Numbered from the stretch's first letter, positions 43,022-52,506 are shown. The stretch: DNA of 64,000 nt from Streptomyces acidiscabies (GCF_020010905.1 NZ_JAGJBY010000001.1:2624001-2688000); one strand, 5' to 3'. Numbers and translations are program-made. Notes: a model not told the origin generated them from the letters alone.

Positions 43022-46012
43022 ATGACGGGGCTGGGGCGCAGGAGCAGTACGTTCTCCCGTCTGCTGAGGCACGGGTTCACCGACCCCTCCGCCGCCGAAC
43101 GCCTCCTGGACGGCGCCGAACTCGCCGGTGTCCGCAACGACCCGGTCCTCCTCGAAGCCCTCGGCGCCACCGCCGACCCCGACCTCGCCCTCCAGGGCCT
43201 CGTACGGCTCCTGGAGTCGCAGCCCGGTCCCACCGCCCGCCGCGAACTGCTGGACACGGTGATAGCGGCCAAGCCCCTGCGCGACCGCCTCCTCGGAGTG
43301 CTCGGCGCCTCGGCGGCCCTCGCCGACCACCTCGCCCGCCACCCCCGAGACTGGGAGGTCCTGGTCACGTACGAGCCCCGGGATCTCCACCCCGGGGTGG
43401 AGGAGTTCGAGCGCGGCCTCGCGGAGGCCACCGACCCCGTCTCCCTGCGCGTCGCCTACCGCCGCTGCCTCCTGTCGATCGCCGCCCGGGACGTCTGCGG
43501 CACGACGAACATCACCGAGACCGCCGCCGAACTCGCCGACCTCGCGACGGCGACCTTGCGCGCGGCCCTCGCCATCGCCTGCGAGGCCGCCCCCGGCGAC
43601 GCCGAGGCCTGCCGCCTCGCGGTCATCGCGATGGGCAAGTGCGGCGGCCACGAGCTCAATTACGTCTCGGACGTGGACGTCATCTTCGTCGGCGAGGCCG
43701 CCGAGGGCGCCGACGAGGGCAAGGCCCTGCGCTCGGCCACGAAACTCGCCTCGCACATGATGCGGATCTGCTCCGAGACGACCGTCGAGGGCACGATCTG
43801 GCCGGTCGACGCCAACCTCCGCCCCGAGGGCCGCAACGGCCCCCTCGTGCGCACCCTCAGCAGCCACCTCGCCTACTACCAACGCTGGGCGAAGACCTGG
43901 GAGTTCCAGGCCCTCCTCAAGGCCCGCCCGGTCGCCGGTGACCTCGACCTCGGACGGCAGTACGTCGAGGCGCTCGCCCCGATGGTGTGGCAGGCCTCCG
44001 AGCGCGACAACTTCGTCACCGACGTCCAGAAGATGCGCCGCCGTGTCGTCGAGAACATCCCCGCCGCCGAGGTCGAACGCGAACTGAAGCTCGGACCCGG
44101 CGGCCTCAGGGACGTCGAATTCGCCGTGCAGATGCTCCAGTTGGTGCACGGCAGGGCGGACGCGTCCCTGCGCAGCGGCACGACGCTGGACGCGCTGCGG
44201 GCGCTCGCCGAGGGCGGCTACATCGGCCGCGCCGACGCCGTACAGCTCGACGAGGCGTACCGCTTCCTGCGCACCATGGAGCACCGCATCCAGCTCTACC
44301 GCCTGCGCCGCACGCACCTCGTCCCCGAAGCAGAGGAGGATCAGCGGCGGTTGGGGCGCTCGCTCGGGATGCGGTCCGAGCCGGTCACCGAGCTGAACCA
44401 GGAGTGGAAGCGCCACTCCGGAGTGGTCCGGCGCCTGCACGAGAAGCTGTTCTACCGGCCGTTGCTCGACGCGTTCGCCCAACTCGGCCCAGGCGAAGCC
44501 AGGTTGAGTCCCAAGGCGGCCCGCGAGCGGATGGTGGCCCTCGGCTACGCCGACCCGGCGGCGGCCCTCAGGCATCTGGAGGCGCTGGCGTCCGGCGTCT
44601 CCCGCAAGGCCGCCATCCAACGGACGCTGCTGCCCGTCCTGTTGGGCTGGTTCGCCGACTCCGCCGACCCGGACGCCGGACTCCTCAACTTCCGTAAAGT
44701 CTCGGACGCGCTCGGCAAGACCCCTTGGTATCTGCGCCTGTTGAGGGACGAGGGCGCCGCCGCCGAGAACCTCGCCCGCGTCCTGTCCGCTGGACGCCTC
44801 GCCCCCGACCTCCTCATGCGCGCCCCCGAAGCGGTCGCCCTCCTCGGCGACGGCGACGACCTGGAGCCGCGCGGGCGGGCCCAGTTGGAGCAGGAGGTAC
44901 TGTCCGGCGTCGGCCGCGCCGAGAGCGGCGAGGCCGGGGTGCGCGTCGCACGCGGCGTCCGGCGCCGCGAGCTGTTCCGTACGTCCGCCGCCGACATCGT
45001 CGACACCTACGGCACCGAGACCAAGCCCGCCGAGGCCGACCAGGGCGCCCTCGTCGACCGGGTCGGCGCCGCCGTCTCCGACCTCACCGCCGCGACCCTC
45101 GCCGGGACCCTGCGCTCGGTCGTGCGGGACGGGTGGGGCGACACCCTGCCGACCAGGTTCGCCGTCATCGGCATGGGCCGGTTCGGCGGACACGAACTCG
45201 GCTACGGCTCCGACGCCGACGTGCTCTTCGTCCACGAACCCCGCGAGGGAGTCGACGAGCGCGAGGCGTCCGAGGCCGCCAACCGGGTCGTCTCCGAGAT
45301 GCGCCGGCTCCTCCAAGTCCCCAGCGCCGACCCGCCGTTGCTGATCGACGCCGACCTGAGGCCCGAGGGCAAGTCGGGGCCGCTGGTCCGGACGTTCAAG
45401 TCGTACGAGGCGTACTACCGGCGCTGGTCGCTGGTCTGGGAGTCGCAGGCCCTGCTGAGGGCCGAACCCGTCGCCGGTGACGAGGAGTTGGGGCGCCGGT
45501 TCATCGACCTCATCGACCCCCTGCGCTACCCCGCCGAAGGGCTCGGCGACGACGCCGTGCGCGAGATCCGGCGCCTCAAGGCCCGCATGGAGTCCGAGCG
45601 GCTGCCGCGTGGCGCCGACCCCAAACTCCACGCCAAGCTCGGGCCCGGCGGGCTCTCCGACGTCGAGTGGACCGTGCAGCTCATCCAGATGCGGCACGGC
45701 TGGGCCGAGCCGGGCCTCAGGACGACCCGCACCCGCGAGGCCCTCGCGGCAGCGTGTGCGGCCGGCCTGCTCGGCGCGGAGGAGGCCGAAATCCTGGACG
45801 AGGCCTGGGTGTTGGCGTCCCGGGTGCGCAACGCCGTGATGCTGGTGCGGGGGCGGGCCGCGGACACGTTCCCCACCGAGGCTAGGGAACTCGCCGCTGT
45901 GGGGCGGTACTTGGGGTACGCGGCCGGTCATGTGGGGGACATGCTGGACGCCTACCGGCGAACCACGCGGCGGGCGAGGGGAGTTGTCGAGGAGCTGTTC
46001 TACGGGGGGTAG
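43022..46012 (+). CDS. glnE: Bifunctional glutamine synthetase adenylyltransferase/deadenylase
   Basis: This 996-aa enzyme has two nucleotidyltransferase halves: N-terminal VIAMGKCGGHELNYVSDVDV (deadenylase) and C-terminal VIGMGRFGGHELGYGSDADV (adenylylase), each with the G-G/DxD motif, separated by GlnD-PII-uridylyltransferase-like helices. It modifies a Tyr of GSI to shut activity in nitrogen excess. ATG 43022 follows GGAGG at good spacing. The 3' end overlaps the convergent EamA gene by 131 nt. Confidence 0.96.
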   Translation: MTGLGRRSSTFSRLLRHGFTDPSAAERLLDGAELAGVRNDPVLLEALGATADPDLALQGLVRLLESQPGPTARRELLDTVIAAKPLRDRLLGVLGASAALADHLARHPRDWEVLVTYEPRDLHPGVEEFERGLAEATDPVSLRVAYRRCLLSIAARDVCGTTNITETAAELADLATATLRAALAIACEAAPGDAEACRLAVIAMGKCGGHELNYVSDVDVIFVGEAAEGADEGKALRSATKLASHMMRICSETTVEGTIWPVDANLRPEGRNGPLVRTLSSHLAYYQRWAKTWEFQALLKARPVAGDLDLGRQYVEALAPMVWQASERDNFVTDVQKMRRRVVENIPAAEVERELKLGPGGLRDVEFAVQMLQLVHGRADASLRSGTTLDALRALAEGGYIGRADAVQLDEAYRFLRTMEHRIQLYRLRRTHLVPEAEEDQRRLGRSLGMRSEPVTELNQEWKRHSGVVRRLHEKLFYRPLLDAFAQLGPGEARLSPKAARERMVALGYADPAAALRHLEALASGVSRKAAIQRTLLPVLLGWFADSADPDAGLLNFRKVSDALGKTPWYLRLLRDEGAAAENLARVLSAGRLAPDLLMRAPEAVALLGDGDDLEPRGRAQLEQEVLSGVGRAESGEAGVRVARGVRRRELFRTSAADIVDTYGTETKPAEADQGALVDRVGAAVSDLTAATLAGTLRSVVRDGWGDTLPTRFAVIGMGRFGGHELGYGSDADVLFVHEPREGVDEREASEAANRVVSEMRRLLQVPSADPPLLIDADLRPEGKSGPLVRTFKSYEAYYRRWSLVWESQALLRAEPVAGDEELGRRFIDLIDPLRYPAEGLGDDAVREIRRLKARMESERLPRGADPKLHAKLGPGGLSDVEWTVQLIQMRHGWAEPGLRTTRTREALAAACAAGLLGAEEAEILDEAWVLASRVRNAVMLVRGRAADTFPTEARELAAVGRYLGYAAGHVGDMLDAYRRTTRRARGVVEELFYGG

Positions 46013-46880
46013 CCGGTCCCGGCGCTTTGGCGGTACGCCTCCGGGTCAGCGCCACCCCGGCCAGGATCACGACCATCCCCGCCAACACCCTCGGCGTCAA
46101 AGGCTCGTCGAGCAGCAGCGCGCCCAGCGTCAGGGACACCACCGGGAGCAGATAACCGACCGTCGCCGCACTGGTCGGCCCCTCCTCGGCGATCATCTGA
46201 TAGTTGAGGTAGAAGGTCACGCCCGTCGCCAGCACGCCCAGTGCCAGAAGCGCCAACAGCCCTGTCACGTCGGCCTTTACGGGTCCCGCGAACGGCACCG
46301 CAAGCCCGCTCCACGCGGTCGCTGTGAGGAGTTGAGCCGCCGAGACCGCGAGCGGGGCGTCGTTGGGTGTGAGCGTGCGTGCCATGTAGGCGAAAGCGAT
46401 CGCGTAACTGGCCCCCGCTCCCAGCAGGAACAGTGCGTCCCAGCTCAACAGGGACCCGCCGCTCTGCCAGGGTGCGAAGACCAGCAGCACCCCGCCGAAA
46501 CCGAGCACCAGCCCCGACACCCGACGTCTCTCCGCGCTCCCCAGCAGCATCCCGATCACCAGTGACCACAAGGGAGTTGTCGCGTTCATCACCCCCGCCG
46601 TCCCCGAGTCCACCGTCCGCTGACCGAGGCTGAACAACGCGAACGGCACCGCGTTGCAGAACAGTGCGGCGACCACGAGATGCCCCCACACCCGCCGCGT
46701 TCGCGGCAGCCGCTGCCCCGCCCGCCATGCCAGCGCCAGCAGCACGGCCGCCCCCAGCGCGCACCGCCCGACGGTGATCTGTACCGGCGTGAGCCCGTGG
46801 TCGAGCGCGAGTTTGATCCAGAGGAAGGCCGACCCCCACAGCAGAGCCAGGGCCGCCATACGGAAGGTAGGCATGCCCAC
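45882..46880 (-). CDS. EamA/DMT superfamily transporter
   Basis: This 332-aa protein has ten membrane segments in two EamA repeats (MAALALLWGSAFLWIKLAL, then LLPVVSLTLGALLLDEPLTP, the classical end of the second repeat). A basic, Pro/Arg-rich tail of about 45 aa (TAKAPGPATPRRTAPRQL onward) is encoded antisense to the end of glnE and is probably not conserved. It is divergent from a LysR gene, its likely regulator. Substrate: amino acids or metabolites. Confidence 0.9.
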   Translation of the reverse strand: MGMPTFRMAALALLWGSAFLWIKLALDHGLTPVQITVGRCALGAAVLLALAWRAGQRLPRTRRVWGHLVVAALFCNAVPFALFSLGQRTVDSGTAGVMNATTPLWSLVIGMLLGSAERRRVSGLVLGFGGVLLVFAPWQSGGSLLSWDALFLLGAGASYAIAFAYMARTLTPNDAPLAVSAAQLLTATAWSGLAVPFAGPVKADVTGLLALLALGVLATGVTFYLNYQMIAEEGPTSAATVGYLLPVVSLTLGALLLDEPLTPRVLAGMVVILAGVALTRRRTAKAPGPATPRRTAPRQLPSPAAWFAGRRPACPPHDRPRTPSTAPQRRVP

Positions 46881-46946
46881 AACAGTCGCCGCCCCGACCT
46901 GTCAGGACAAGTGAAAGATCCAGCATGAACCCTTAAGCTGGACTGC

Positions 46947-47843
46947 ATGATAGACGTCCGGCGCATGCAGATCCTCCGCGCGGTCGTGCACAGCGGCTCC
47001 GTCACCGCCGCCGCGCGCGCCCTCGACTACACCCCCTCCGCCGTCAGCCAGCAGATCGCCGCGCTGGAGAAGGAGACCGGTACGGCACTGCTGGAGCGGG
47101 TCGGCAGAGGCGTACGGCCCACGGCGGCAGGCGTGTTGCTCAGCGAGCACGCCGAACTCGTCGCGAAACAGCTCGACTTGGCGGAGTCGGACCTCGCCGA
47201 CCTCCTCGCGGGCCGCACGGGGCGCCTCGCGGTGCGGTACTTCGCGACGGCCGGCGCCTACCTCGTCGCCCCCGCCGTCGCGGACGTCCGCCGCGAACAC
47301 CCCGGCGTACGCGTCGAGTTGAGGCTCACCGACATCACCCACCACCTCGCGGCGGTCCGCGACGGTCACGCCGACGCCGTACTCGTCGTGGGGGAGGAGC
47401 AGTGCGAGGGCGTGCGCGTGCTGCCGCTGCTGGACGATCCGTACGTCGTCGTCCTCCCCGCAGGGCACCCGGCGGCGGAGCTGGACGCCGTCGACCTGGC
47501 CTCGCTCGCCGGTGAACCGTGGGTCGGCAGCGAGTGGCCGGGCCCCTGCCTCGACGCGCAGCTCGCCGCGTTCGCCGACGCCGGGTTCCGGCCGGAGTTC
47601 GCGGTCGACAGCGAGGACTACGTCACCGCGCAGGGCTTCGTCGCGGCTGGCCTGGGTATCGCCCTGATCCCACGCCTGGGCCTCGGCGCGGCCCGGGCCG
47701 ACATCGCCGTACGCCCCCTGGCGGGGACCCCGGCCGCGCGCCGGATCTGCGTCGGGGTACGGGAGGGGGCGGAGACGACGCCGGCGCTGCGGACGTTCGT
47801 ACGGGCGCTCAGGCGGGCGGCCGGGTCCGGGCGGGAGGGGTAG
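46947..47843 (+). CDS. LysR-family transcriptional regulator
   Basis: This 298-aa protein has the N-terminal winged HTH MQILRAVVHSGSVTAAARAL, then YTPSAVSQQIAALEKE, and a substrate-binding domain with EDYVTAQGFVAAGLGIALIP, typical of this family. It is divergent from the EamA gene over 66 nt, the standard arrangement for LysR control of a transporter. The inducer is unknown. Confidence 0.94.
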   Translation: MIDVRRMQILRAVVHSGSVTAAARALDYTPSAVSQQIAALEKETGTALLERVGRGVRPTAAGVLLSEHAELVAKQLDLAESDLADLLAGRTGRLAVRYFATAGAYLVAPAVADVRREHPGVRVELRLTDITHHLAAVRDGHADAVLVVGEEQCEGVRVLPLLDDPYVVVLPAGHPAAELDAVDLASLAGEPWVGSEWPGPCLDAQLAAFADAGFRPEFAVDSEDYVTAQGFVAAGLGIALIPRLGLGAARADIAVRPLAGTPAARRICVGVREGAETTPALRTFVRALRRAAGSGREG

Positions 47844-47866
47844 GCGCGTTCGCGCTGAGCTGCCGT

Positions 47867-47897
47867 GCAGGGGCAGGGGCAGGGGCAGGGGCAGGGG
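47867..47897 (+). repeat. Hexanucleotide microsatellite (GCAGGG)5
   Basis: Five perfect GCAGGG units plus one G lie just after the LysR gene, in intergenic DNA. The G-runs could form a G-quadruplex on the plus strand. Confidence 0.9.
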
Positions 47898-48004
47898 TTC
47901 AGGGCGCGGGGCCTCGGGTGTGAGGCGGGTGCCGCTGCCGACGCGCTGTCGAGCCTCGGAGCCTGTGTCGCATCCCCGGCCGGGCGCCCGCCGCCTGGCA
48001 CGCA

Positions 48005-48168
48005 CTCCCCCAAGCTCTGCGAGCAGGGGGACCCCCAGCGGCGTCGCCGAAACGCCCACGTGGCTCCTCCCTCAAGCTCTCGGTTTCGCTCGACCAGGGG
48101 GCACCCCCATCGCGGACGCTCCGGTGCCTTGCGATCTGGGGGTCCCTCTGCTCGCCAGAGCATGGGGG
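48005..48168. repeat. Three copies of a CCCCCA-stem Streptomyces intergenic repeat
   Basis: Copy 1 (48005-48038) and copy 2 (48064-48109) read CTCC..CTCAAGCTCT..GCTCGA..AGGGGG..ACCCCCA. Copy 3 (48135-48168) is the same in reverse (TGGGGGTCCCTCTGCTCGCC..AGCATGGGGG). Each folds into a hairpin with CCCCC/GGGGG arms. The surrounding 47844-48247 holds no gene. Confidence 0.75.
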
Positions 48169-48247
48169 CATCAGACGACGTGCGCTGATTCGACCGGGGA
48201 TGTGGCACAGGGCTCTCAGCCCCGGCCGGGCGGGGTGCGGCGGACGC

Positions 48248-48635
48248 TCAGATCCGAGCCGCCGCCGACCCTTCGCCCCGGGCGTCGGCCGAACTCTTGG
48301 GCTGGGCTGCCGTCGGGCTCCCGCCCTGGGCCGCTGTGGAACTCCCGGGCTGGGCCGTTGCCGGGCGGCTCCCGTTCCGGGCCTCGGCCGCCCCCTTGGG
48401 TTGAGCTGCGGTCGGGCTCCCGCCCTGGGCCTCCGCAGATCTCTTGGGTTGAGCTGCGGTCGGGCTCCCGCCCTGGACCGCTGCGGAACTCCCGGATTGG
48501 GCTGCCGCCGGGCTCCCGTTCCGGGCCTCGGCCGCCCCCTCGGGCTGGGCTGCCGTTGGGCTTCCGCTCTGGGCCGCTGTGGAACTCCCGGGCTGGGCCG
48601 TTGCCGGGCGGCTTCCGTTCCGCGCCTCGGCAGAT
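48248..48635 (-). pseudogene. Out-of-frame continuation of the PAP2 protein's repetitive tail
   Basis: In a shifted frame (+1 relative to the PAP2 gene, open from well upstream of 48636) the sequence encodes further copies of the same repeat (SPTAAQPEGAAEARNGS, SPTAAQPKRSAEAQGGS) down to a stop at 48248. The repeat identity across the frame change implies a single-base insertion or equivalent slip near 48640-48720, or a sequencing error, or a slippage site. Confidence 0.65.
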
Positions 48636-49760
48636 CTATTGGGCTGGGCTGCGGTAGGACTCTCGCCCTGGGCCGCTGCGGGCTGCCGCCGAGCTCCCGC
48701 TCCGGGCCTCGGTCGAACTCTTGGGCTGGGCTGCCGCCGGGCTTCCGTTCCGGGCCTCGGCCGCCCCCTCGGGCTGCGCCGCTGCCGGGCTCCCGCCCCG
48801 GGACACCGCCTGGCCCTCGCCGCTCCGGGCCAGCTTCGCGCCATCGCCGTCCTGGGCCGCAACCTCCGTCACGGACCCCGTCACCTCACCGGCCCCCGCC
48901 CTCCCCGACAGCCTCGCCGCAGCCCCCTTCACCACATCCCACGCCGGCACCCCCGCCGCAACCGTCTGCGGCAGCCGGTACGGCGACGTCCCATACACCG
49001 CCCACGCCACGAAGAACCCGAACGCCAGGCACAGGATGCCGCCCACCGCGTCCAGCCAGAAGTGGTTCGCCGTCGAGACGATCACGATCAGGGTCGCCGT
49101 CGGGTAGAGGAGCCCCAGGACGCGCACCCACGGCAGCCGGGCCAGGAAGAAGATCGTCAGGCCACACCACAGCGACCACCCGATGTGCATGGACGGCATC
49201 GCGGCGTACTGGTTGGACATGTTCTTGAGGTCGCCGGAGGCCATCGACCCCCAGGTCTCGTGCACGACGACCGTGTCGATGAAGTCGCCGCCGTTCATGA
49301 GCCGGGGCGGGGCGAGGGGGTAGAAGTAGTACCCCACGAGAGCTACGGCGGTGGTCGCGAAGAGGACCAGCCGCGTGGCCGCGTACCGACCGGGATGGCT
49401 GCGGTAGAGCCAGACCAGCACCCCGAGCGTGACGATGAAGTGCAGTGTCGCGTAGTAGTAGTTCATGCCCACGATCAGCCAAGTCACCGAGTTCACGGCG
49501 TGGTTGACCGACTCCTCGACGGCGATGCCGAGGTGATGCTCCATCCGCCAGATCCAGTCGGCGTTGCGCAGTGCCTCCGACTTCTGCTCCGGGACCGCGT
49601 TGCGGATCAGCGAGTACGTCCAGTAACTCACCGCGATCAACAGGATCTCGAACCACAGACGTGGACGACGAGGGCTGTGCACACGTCGGGACTTGGCCGT
49701 GACGGAGACGGGAACGGTCGGCTCCCGGCCTTCCGAAGATGTCACGGTTACGTCACCCAT
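48636..49760 (-). CDS. PAP2-family phosphatase with a low-complexity repetitive C-terminus
   Basis: This 374-aa protein has about six membrane segments. PAP2 motifs are AAMPSMHIGWSLWCG (central His) and STANHFWLDAVGG (third motif with His/Asp). The last about 90 residues are Ala/Gly/Ser/Pro/Gln/Glu-rich repeats (SPAAAQPEGAAEARNG). The usual first motif KxxxxxxRP is not clear, so it may be an inositolphosphotransferase-like member (AUR1/Ipt1 type). The tail ends abruptly in a frameshifted stretch. Confidence 0.85.
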   Translation of the reverse strand: MGDVTVTSSEGREPTVPVSVTAKSRRVHSPRRPRLWFEILLIAVSYWTYSLIRNAVPEQKSEALRNADWIWRMEHHLGIAVEESVNHAVNSVTWLIVGMNYYYATLHFIVTLGVLVWLYRSHPGRYAATRLVLFATTAVALVGYYFYPLAPPRLMNGGDFIDTVVVHETWGSMASGDLKNMSNQYAAMPSMHIGWSLWCGLTIFFLARLPWVRVLGLLYPTATLIVIVSTANHFWLDAVGGILCLAFGFFVAWAVYGTSPYRLPQTVAAGVPAWDVVKGAAARLSGRAGAGEVTGSVTEVAAQDGDGAKLARSGEGQAVSRGGSPAAAQPEGAAEARNGSPAAAQPKSSTEARSGSSAAARSGPGRESYRSPAQ

Positions 49761-49859
49761 AGATATGAAGTCTGCCAGAAAAGAGCTGTCCCCCCGATCA
49801 TCCCCTGGGCTGGTCGGACCCGCACGTCCTACCGCGTGCGTACGGGGTCGGGCTCCACC

Positions 49860-50954
49860 TCAGGGACGAGTCGTACGGTCCCCCGGTACCGATGCGGTAG
49901 ACCCGCGTACGACGAGTTCCGGCATGAACACGAACTCGCTGTGCGGCGCGGGCGTGCCGCCGATCTCCTCCAGGAGCGTACGCACCGCGGCCTGCCCCAT
50001 CGCCGGGACCGGCTTGCGGATCGTGGTCAGCGGCGGATCGGTGAACGCGATCAGCACGGAGTCGTCGAACCCGACCACGGAGACGTCCCCGGGGACGGTC
50101 AGACCGAGTTGCCGGGCGGCCCGGATCGCGCCGAGCGCCATCATGTCGCTGGCGCAGACCACGGCCGTACACGATCGCTCGATGAGCGAGGTGGCCGCCG
50201 CCTGTCCGCCCTCCAGCGTGTACAGGGAGTGCTGGACGAGGTCGGTCTCGACGGTCTGCGCGGGTAGTCCCAAAGTCTCATGCATCGCCCGCACGAACCC
50301 CTCGATCTTCCGCTGCACCGGCACGAACCGCTTGGGCCCGAGGGCGAGCCCGATCCGGGTGTGCCCCAGCGAGGTGAGGTGGCTGACCGCGAGGGTCATC
50401 GCGGCCCGGTCGTCCGGCGAGATGAACGGCGCCTGCACCTTGGGCGAGAACCCGTCCACGAGCACGAACGGCACGCCCTGTGCCCGGAGTTGCTCGTAGC
50501 GCTGCATGTCGGCCGTGGTGTCCGCGTGCAGCCCCGAGACGTAGATGATCCCGGCCACGCCCCGGTCGACGAGCATCTCCGTCAGCTCGTCCTCGGTGGA
50601 GCCGCCCGGCGTCTGCGTCGCCAGTACGGGGGTGTACCCCTGGCGGGTGAGGGCCTGCCCGATGACCTGGGCCAGCGCCGGGAAGATCGGGTTCTCCAGC
50701 TCGGGAGTGATGAGGCCGACGAGACCGGCGCTGCGCTGCCGCAGCCGTACCGGCCGTTCGTAGCCGAGGACGTCGAGCGCGGCGAGGACGGACTCGCGGG
50801 TGGTGGCGGCGACGCCCGGCTTCCCGTTGAGGACCCGGCTGACCGTCGCTTCGCTCACCCCCGCCTGCGCGGCGATGTCGGCCAGCCGTGTGGTCACAGG
50901 GGTGGACTGTACCGGGCGGCCCAGAGGACGCCCCCGTCCCGGCTGCTGTGTCAT
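49860..50954 (-). CDS. malR: LacI-family repressor MalR (maltose/starch regulon)
   Basis: This 364-aa protein has the LacI HTH (TRLADIAAQAGVSEATVSRV, then LNGKPGVA) and a periplasmic-binding-like sensor domain (GLITPELENPIFPALAQVIG, SVVGFDDSVLIAFTDPPLTT). Start ATG 50954 with GAGGGG upstream is preferred. It is divergent from malE, and the position matches S. coelicolor malR (Reg1). It should repress malEFG and the amylase genes when maltodextrins are absent. Confidence 0.93.
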   Translation of the reverse strand: MTQQPGRGRPLGRPVQSTPVTTRLADIAAQAGVSEATVSRVLNGKPGVAATTRESVLAALDVLGYERPVRLRQRSAGLVGLITPELENPIFPALAQVIGQALTRQGYTPVLATQTPGGSTEDELTEMLVDRGVAGIIYVSGLHADTTADMQRYEQLRAQGVPFVLVDGFSPKVQAPFISPDDRAAMTLAVSHLTSLGHTRIGLALGPKRFVPVQRKIEGFVRAMHETLGLPAQTVETDLVQHSLYTLEGGQAAATSLIERSCTAVVCASDMMALGAIRAARQLGLTVPGDVSVVGFDDSVLIAFTDPPLTTIRKPVPAMGQAAVRTLLEEIGGTPAPHSEFVFMPELVVRGSTASVPGDRTTRP

Positions 50955-50977
50955 CGCGTCCCCTCGGGAAAGTGTCA

Positions 50978-51126
50978 GCAAGAGCTTGCAGAGTCTTACA
51001 TACGCCAGAAGTGCCCAGCCAACCCTGGAAACAACGGTCTCACAGAGACTCTCCCCAGGTCACGCGCGAATAACGGCGACGGTTTCTTGCACTTTTTTGC
51101 TGCAAGACCTTTCGTAACGCTTGCAG
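50978..51126. promoter_or_regulatory. MalR operator cluster between malR and malE
   Basis: GCAAG-AG-CTTGC (50978-50989) is a perfect dyad near malR. CTTGCA...TGCAAG (51086-51106, arms 6 bp) and CTTGCAG (51120-51126) lie 57-97 nt before malE. The same CTTGC/GCAAG core appears in the amyA/pulA divergent region, as expected for one regulator. Confidence 0.75.
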
Positions 51127-51182
51127 CCTTGTTACGTTCCCTGACGCCCGGCAGGCACGGGCTTCGACCCAAGGAGAGACTC

Positions 51183-52451
51183 ATGCGGCGTGGCATAGCG
51201 GCCACCGCGCTGGTGGCGTCCGTCGCCCTGACGGCGACGGCGTGCGGCGGGGACGACAGCGGCAGCGACAATTCGGGCCCGACCACCATCACCTGGTGGG
51301 ACACCTCCAACGCCACGAACGAGGCGCCCACGTACCGTGCGCTGATCAAGCAGTTCGAGGCCGCGCACAAGGACGTCAAGGTCAAGTACGTCAACGTCCC
51401 CTTCGACCAGGCGCAGAACAAGTTCGACACCGCCGCCGGTGCCTCCGGCGCGCCGGACGTGCTGCGCTCCGAGGTCGGCTGGACCCCCGCGTTCGCCAAG
51501 AAGGGTTTCTTCCTGCCGCTGGACGGCACCGAAGCCCTCGCGGACCAGGCGAAGTTCAAGCCCAACCTGCTCGAACAGGCCAAGTACGACGGCAAGACGT
51601 ACGGCGTCCCGCTGGTCACCGACACCCTCGCGCTCGTCTACAACAAGGCCCTCTTCGCCAAGGCCGGCGTCGCCGCGCCCAAGACCTGGGACGAGCTGAA
51701 GACGGCCGCCGCGACCGTCAAGGACAAGACGGGCGTGGACGGTTACTGGGGTTCCACCCAGGCGTACTACGCGCAGAGCTTCCTGTACGGCGAGGGCACC
51801 GACACCGTCGACGCCTCCGCCAAGAAGGTCACCGTCGACTCGGCGCCCGCGAAGAAGGCGTACGGCACCTGGCTCTCCCTCTTCGACGGCAAGGGCCTGC
51901 ACAAGGCCGACACCACCGCCGACGCGTACGCCCATATCCAGGACGCGTTCGTCAACGGCAAGGTCGCCGCGATCATCCAAGGGCCGTGGGAGATCACGAA
52001 CTTCTACAAGGGCGCCGCGTTCAAGGACAAGGCCAACCTCGGCATCGCCACCGTCCCGGCGGGGTCCACCGGCAAGGCGGGTGCGCCGACCGGCGGCCAC
52101 AACCTCTCCGTGTACGCGGGCTCGGACAAGTCGCACCAGACGGCCGCGCTGAAGTTCGTCAACTTCATGACGTCCGCCGCGTCGCAGGCCACCATCGCGC
52201 TGAAGAACTCGACGCTGCCGACGCGGGACGACGCGTACACCGCCGAGGTCAAGGCCGACCCGGGCATCGCCGGCTACCAGACGGTGCTGGCCGCAGCCCA
52301 GCCCCGGCCCGCGCTCCCCGAGTACAGCTCCCTGTGGGGTCCCCTCGACACCGAACTGCCGAAGATCGCGGGCGGCAAGGAGTCCCTCGACTCCGGCCTC
52401 GGGGCCGCCGAGACCGCCATCGCCAAGCTGGTCCCCGACTTCAGCAAGTGA
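51183..52451 (+). CDS. malE: Maltose/maltodextrin-binding lipoprotein MalE
   Basis: This 422-aa protein has a lipoprotein signal with Cys21 (LTATAC). Solute-binding fold type 1 signatures are TITWWDTSN, YVNVPFDQAQNKFDTAAG and PDVLRSEVGW. ATG 51183 follows AAGGAGAG. It captures maltose/maltodextrin outside the membrane for MalFG. It is followed by a strong intercistronic hairpin. Confidence 0.94.
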   Translation: MRRGIAATALVASVALTATACGGDDSGSDNSGPTTITWWDTSNATNEAPTYRALIKQFEAAHKDVKVKYVNVPFDQAQNKFDTAAGASGAPDVLRSEVGWTPAFAKKGFFLPLDGTEALADQAKFKPNLLEQAKYDGKTYGVPLVTDTLALVYNKALFAKAGVAAPKTWDELKTAAATVKDKTGVDGYWGSTQAYYAQSFLYGEGTDTVDASAKKVTVDSAPAKKAYGTWLSLFDGKGLHKADTTADAYAHIQDAFVNGKVAAIIQGPWEITNFYKGAAFKDKANLGIATVPAGSTGKAGAPTGGHNLSVYAGSDKSHQTAALKFVNFMTSAASQATIALKNSTLPTRDDAYTAEVKADPGIAGYQTVLAAAQPRPALPEYSSLWGPLDTELPKIAGGKESLDSGLGAAETAIAKLVPDFSK

Positions 52452-52458
52452 GCCCCGC

Positions 52459-52506
52459 GTGGCCGCCGGATTCCCGCGAGAAGCGGGGGAGGAATCCGGC
52501 GGCCAC
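52459..52506 (+). other. Intercistronic stem-loop between malE and malF
   Basis: GTGGCCGCCGGATTCC (52459-52474) and GGAATCCGGCGGCCAC (52491-52506) form a perfect 16-bp stem with a 16-nt loop, without a U-run. Such structures usually stabilise the upstream mRNA, giving more binding protein than permease, or attenuate transcription. Confidence 0.85.

Noticed and set aside
50280..51182. Long plus-strand N-terminal extension of malE opposite malR
   Set aside because: It is antisense to malR with no family similarity; the lipoprotein signal and ribosome site place the malE start at 51183.
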